10,503 nucleotides of DNA, taken from Tannerella sp. GTDB taxonomy: Bacteria > Bacteroidota > Bacteroidia > Bacteroidales > Tannerellaceae. Both the position numbers and the translations under genes were made by a program. The stretch lies in contig JAIRYY010000205.1 in the NCBI GenBank assembly GCA_031267485.1, forward strand, positions 1 to 10,503, read 5' to 3'. Shown one piece after another: positions 8,801 to 10,503 of the stretch; the first letter of the stretch is position 1; each line of letters opens with the position of its first letter. The notes below the pieces were generated by a model, which ran no database searches, was not told the origin of the DNA, and saw only the letters and a program-made list of their open reading frames with translations.

Positions 8801-8951
8801 ATGCGTCCGCTGCGACCGTGTTCGTGTTCGCCTTTGCCGGATACGTTCCCGCCAGAAGCAGAAACAGCATGCATTTCATAATCATTGAAATTTTTTGTCG
8901 CCATGCCGGCCGTTGTGTGCCGCATGACATGTTTTTCGTTTTACTGTTCAT
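5838..8951 (-). CDS. SusC/RagA-family TonB-dependent outer-membrane transporter
   Basis: This protein imports glycan fragments across the outer membrane using TonB-ExbBD energy, as the barrel partner of the adjacent SusD. It has 1037 residues, normal for the family. The signal peptide has a long n-region with core MIMKCMLFLLLAGTYPAKA, likely cleaved near residue 41. Residues about 58-130 form a carboxypeptidase D regulatory-like domain (TLSGTVVDASGELIIGAS), followed by the SusC signature EEVIVVGYG (136-144). The plug spans about 150-262 and includes PLILVDGIEM, ILKDAASASIYGSRAAHGVI and LVTTKRG. The 22-strand barrel follows and ends in VNFGVNIVF with the expected terminal Phe. There is no N-terminal signalling (STN) domain, so it is not an obvious trans-envelope sigma regulator. 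ATG 8951 lacks a clear Shine-Dalgarno and is preceded by an A-rich stretch, as is usual here. Confidence 0.97.
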   Translation of the reverse strand: MNSKTKNMSCGTQRPAWRQKISMIMKCMLFLLLAGTYPAKANTNTVAADASAGQQQRKTLSGTVVDASGELIIGASIIEKGTTNGTTTGMDGTFSLSVSENAVLQVSYIGYLSQEIVAGNRTNIDIVLKEDVQSLEEVIVVGYGVQRKVTATGSVSKVEGDVLNRLNVINTSKSLQGVTAGITVVDRGGAPGADDPEIFLRGVGTTGTSTPLILVDGIEMSLSKIPVQEIESISILKDAASASIYGSRAAHGVILVTTKRGAVGKMKLSYNGYVGFQDIASRPKLVTAREYMDLVNESHTNLGNAPIYSEETIAKTVAGTDPYNYPYTNWTDEVYQKDYITQHSINIMGGNEVGRYLMLFDYLDQPGVTPNTEYERYNYRMKADVNIGKMLRVSSDLAYIHEDRLWPTQLGAAQYRVIIKPTTPIRYENGNYALQGEGHNPVAYTDTEVTGENIYQTDNIIGQVKAELEPLKDLVLTGVVALNGFFSRNKVHNKNYKFYDANDNYVTQWNATNSVYDSRDNRFQMTLRFLANYRKTVAEVHSLNLLYGMEQISYRNYYSRAERRNLISDALPDVSLGSASSQYAEGRPTLWGINSFFGRLNYGYRDKYLFEANIRTDGSSRFAQGNKWGVFPSVSAGWRLSEEAFLKDVSFVSNLKLRASWGQTGNERIGEFLYLPQYGTQNVIMNGLTVSGVSQSQMSNPDITWETVELTDIGLDFSLLNNSIFGELEYYSKDTKDILLNLAIPQFIGLSAPPQNAGIVRNSGIEVMLGYRKTKGEFTFSASGNLAYNRNQWIDRGGNDANIDGWTIQKEGSPLNAFYIYQSDRLFANEQELNDYKAKYTSDPRGMSTLKAGDVRLVDVNGDNTIDPNDRQTYHSNIPKLTYGLTLNAEYRHFDLNMFFQGTSGANRFFYGEWYEGPNYEAFTGLHFRDRWTIENQNGNASIPRLEAGNNRNMSTYNTFYLKDVSYIRLKNIQLGYTIPDGIAERIKVERVRLYLSGSNLLTFSGLDQGLDPEGPSGRPNIFPQLKVVNFGVNIVF

Positions 8952-9237
8952 ACATTTTTTGTTAATTGATTTGTTAATAATTTTAGATAAATCCGATTGT
9001 TGTGCGTTTCATTTCTGTTTTTCTTCATAGGCATTCCGTTTAAAAGTTTATAATTGTGAATATGATGTGTCTCCGAAGACGCGAAGTGGCGCCCCGGACT
9101 TTATATATGGGGAAACGTCCGTACACGAAATGTGCACGGAAGCATACGCCGGAACTAACATATAATGTATAGCGCCGGATAAAAATTCAAGGATTACCTG
9201 ATGGCTTTGAGAATATTTATTTTTTTGAAAACAATTT

Positions 9238-9405
<168 letters not shown>

Positions 9406-9429
9406 GAACTCTTTTTGAGTTTCCGGCCG

Positions 9430-9459
9430 CAAATATAAACACATATTTCAAAAAAACAA
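9430..9459 (-). promoter_or_regulatory. Predicted Bacteroidetes-type promoter for the susCD operon
   Basis: On the minus strand TTG (9459-9457) and TATATTTG (9437-9430) are separated by 19 bp. This fits the Bacteroidetes primary sigma consensus TTG, about 19-21 bp, TAnnTTTG. The predicted start of transcription is near 9424, reading toward susC. It is the only TAnnTTTG match on this strand between susC and the repeat array. Confidence 0.6.
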
Positions 9460-9548
9460 TGATTGATTAAAAAAAAAATACGTTTTTAACATTATACCCC
9501 TGTCCGTTTGATTGATTCGGGAGTGAGATTCTTTGGTACGGTTGCCGG

Positions 9549-9581
9549 TCACAACTTCTCCGCGGAGTTATCTCACAACTT
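9549..9581. promoter_or_regulatory. Palindrome flanked by 9-bp direct repeats, candidate operator
   Basis: The perfect 10-bp palindrome CTCCGCGGAG (9558-9567) lies between two exact copies of TCACAACTT (9549-9557 and 9573-9581), spaced 24 bp apart. It sits 90-120 bp upstream of the predicted promoter's -33 element, a usual place for an activator such as an HTCS or AraC-type protein. Direct half-sites spaced by about two helical turns fit a dimeric regulator. No regulator gene is visible to link to it. Confidence 0.4.
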
Positions 9582-9588
9582 TCCGAAC

Positions 9589-9788
9589 GGCCAGAAAACA
9601 TGTAAAATGGCCAGAAAACATGTAAAATGGCCAGAAAACATATAAATTGGCCACAAAACATATAAATTGGCCAGAAATCATATAAATTGGCCACAAGTCA
9701 TATAAAATGGCCAGAAATCATATAAATTGGCCAGAAATCATGTAAAATGGCCAGAAATCATGTAAAATGGCCAGAAATCATGTAAAAT
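9589..9788. repeat. Ten tandem copies of a 20-bp unit
   Basis: Ten head-to-tail units of exactly 20 bp, consensus GGCCAGAAATCATGTAAAAT, fill 200 bp without spacers. Units 1-2 and 8-10 are identical within each group, and the middle units vary at a few positions (CATA for CATG, AAATT for AAAAT, CCAC for CCAG). Each unit holds two A-tracts about 10 bp apart and two tetrameric palindromes (GGCC, and CATG in five units) centred 10 bp apart. The array lies about 130 bp upstream of the susC promoter. Open frames through it, with heptad-like FWPFYM residues, are repeat artefacts. It could be curved DNA, a multimeric protein-binding array, or an expanded minisatellite. Confidence 0.95.
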
Positions 9789-9920
9789 GACGGCCTGAAA
9801 AAAGTTATCATGCTTATTTTCAGCAATTAAGTAAAAAAGCAACCTCTGATTCACGTTTACCCGACTGATAAAGTCCGAAATGAAAAAAGGAACAGCGCTC
9901 CGGTTTTTTTTGTAAAATGA
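9789..9920. other. Intergenic spacer without recognisable features
   Basis: This AT-rich DNA lies between the 20-bp array and the right-hand repeat cluster. A weak GGA/TCC pairing followed by eight T (about 9891-9909) resembles a terminator but the stem is too short and no gene precedes it. I see no promoter or gene. Confidence 0.5.
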
Positions 9921-9979
9921 ATACTTGATATAATACCCAGACCAGCCCTCCAACCATTGCGGGCAGCGTCTCCCCGCCC

Positions 9980-10085
9980 CGTCACCAGCGAGCGAAGCGA
10001 AGCAATCCAGGCGCAGGCGGCCGACTGACAACCGCCCGGACTGCACGGCCTGTGCCTGGATTGCTTCGCTCCGCTCGCAATGACG
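9980..10085. repeat. REP-like palindrome, copy 3 (long loop)
   Basis: Arms of about 38-40 nt, from CGTCA and GCGAAGCAATCCAGGC to GCCTGGATTGCTTCGC and AATGACG, flank a loop of about 29 nt beginning GGCCGACTGACAACCG. The left arm's outer end (CACCAGCGAG) has diverged from the usual CATTGCGAG. Confidence 0.85.
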
Positions 10086-10168
10086 GGGCGGAGGAACACT
10101 GTTCGCAAAGACGGGACGGGAAATGACGGACAGGGCGGCATATTCGCTTGAAAACCGCCCGTCAGCTC

Positions 10169-10277
10169 CGTCATTGCGAGGAGGAACGACGAAGCAATCC
10201 AGGCACAGGCGGCCGACTGACAACCGCCCGGACTGCACGGCCTGTGCCTGGATTGCTTCGCTCCGCTCGCAATGACG
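10169..10277. repeat. REP-like palindrome, copy 4 (long loop)
   Basis: The left arm is CGTCATTGCGAGGAGGAACG followed by ACGAAGCAATCCAGGCACAGG. The loop and right arm are identical to copy 3 for about 70 bp (offset 192), which indicates recent duplication or gene conversion. The left arm has the GGAGGAACGACG variant that is not mirrored on the right. Confidence 0.85.
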
Positions 10278-10459
10278 AAAAATATAACAATTGATTATAA
10301 GCATATTAACCGACCGTTTTTTTCGTCTTTTGCCCTCTTTTCCCCGGCAAAGCTGGGGTGGGGTCTCGCAATGACGGGGCGGAGGAACACTGTTCGCAAA
10401 GACGGGACGGGAAATGACGGACAGGACGGCATATTCGCTTGAAAACCGCCCGTCAGCTC

Positions 10460-10503
10460 CGTCATTGCAAGGAGGAACGACGAAGCGATCCAGGCACAGG
10501 CCG
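10460..10503. repeat. REP-like palindrome, copy 5, cut by the window edge
   Basis: Only the left arm (CGTCATTGCAAGGAGGAACG, then ACGAAGCGATCCAGGCACAGG) is inside the window. It repeats the left arm of copy 4 with a few substitutions. Confidence 0.8.

Larger units (their letters stand above)
9921..10503. repeat. REP-palindrome array related to the left-hand MITE-like elements, continues off the window
   Basis: The cluster opens with ATACTTGATATAATACCC and then CCAGCCCTCCAACCATT. By eye it matches the reverse complement of 1612-1685 at roughly four in five positions, so it is the same family inverted. Three palindromes follow (9980, 10169, 10460). A 139-bp segment at 10074-10212 recurs almost exactly at 10365-10503, offset 291. 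The predicted translation (HCERSEAIQ, LDCFVVPPRNDG) is the known artefact of this repeat type, and no real gene is present. Confidence 0.85.

Noticed and set aside
9467..9694. A small minus-strand frame rich in FWPFYM-like residues resembling a membrane peptide
   Set aside because: The pattern comes directly from the 20-bp DNA repeat. The unit is not a multiple of three, so it rotates through all three frames.
9589..9788. CRISPR array
   Set aside because: The units are head-to-tail with no variable spacers, and there are no cas genes.
9891..9909. Rho-independent terminator on the plus strand
   Set aside because: The run of eight T is present but the paired stem is only about three bases, and no plus-strand gene lies upstream.
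9738..10304. A 188-codon minus-strand open frame
   Set aside because: Its translation (HCERSEAIQ, LDCFVVPPRNDG) is the standard artefact of REP palindromes, and its end runs into the 20-bp repeats.

Overview
The window is a piece of a Bacteroidota chromosome, most likely from the order Bacteroidales. It carries an adjacent SusC/SusD pair followed by secreted glycosidases. The one clear promoter match is of the Bacteroidetes sigma type (TTG, 19 bp, TAnnTTTG), and the main start codons lack good Shine-Dalgarno sequences. The species cannot be named from the sequence. Coding DNA is moderately GC-rich, while the gaps are AT-rich and full of repeats.

All four real genes lie on the minus strand and read right to left: susC-like TonB-dependent transporter (8951 to 5838), susD-like surface lipoprotein (5823 to 4126), a secreted six-hairpin glycosidase-like protein (4044 to 2017), and a family GH2 beta-galactosidase-like lipoprotein (from 1427, running off the left edge). 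This is a compact polysaccharide utilization locus. SusD would capture a glycan at the cell surface and SusC would import it across the outer membrane. The two glycosidases would trim it at the surface or in the periplasm. The GH2 call and the six-hairpin fold suggest a galactose- and/or rhamnose-containing glycan, but the substrate cannot be read from sequence. No regulator (HTCS, SusR, ECF sigma/anti-sigma) lies inside the window.

Upstream of susC (8952-9920) is a complex control region. It holds a long leader of about 470 nt, a 31-nt TC/GA dinucleotide tract inside a possible short upstream ORF, one consensus promoter, a small palindrome flanked by 9-bp direct repeats, and ten tandem copies of a 20-bp unit with A-tracts phased about every 10 bp.

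The locus is bracketed by one family of dispersed palindromic repeats. Two tandem copies of a roughly 191-194 bp element with 15-bp terminal inverted repeats sit at 1493-1940, between the two glycosidase genes. A related copy in inverted orientation begins near 9921 and leads into a REP-like palindrome array that runs off the right edge. The 5' end of the GH2 gene looks chimeric: an AT-rich segment of foreign character is fused in frame exactly where the signal-peptide start codon should be.
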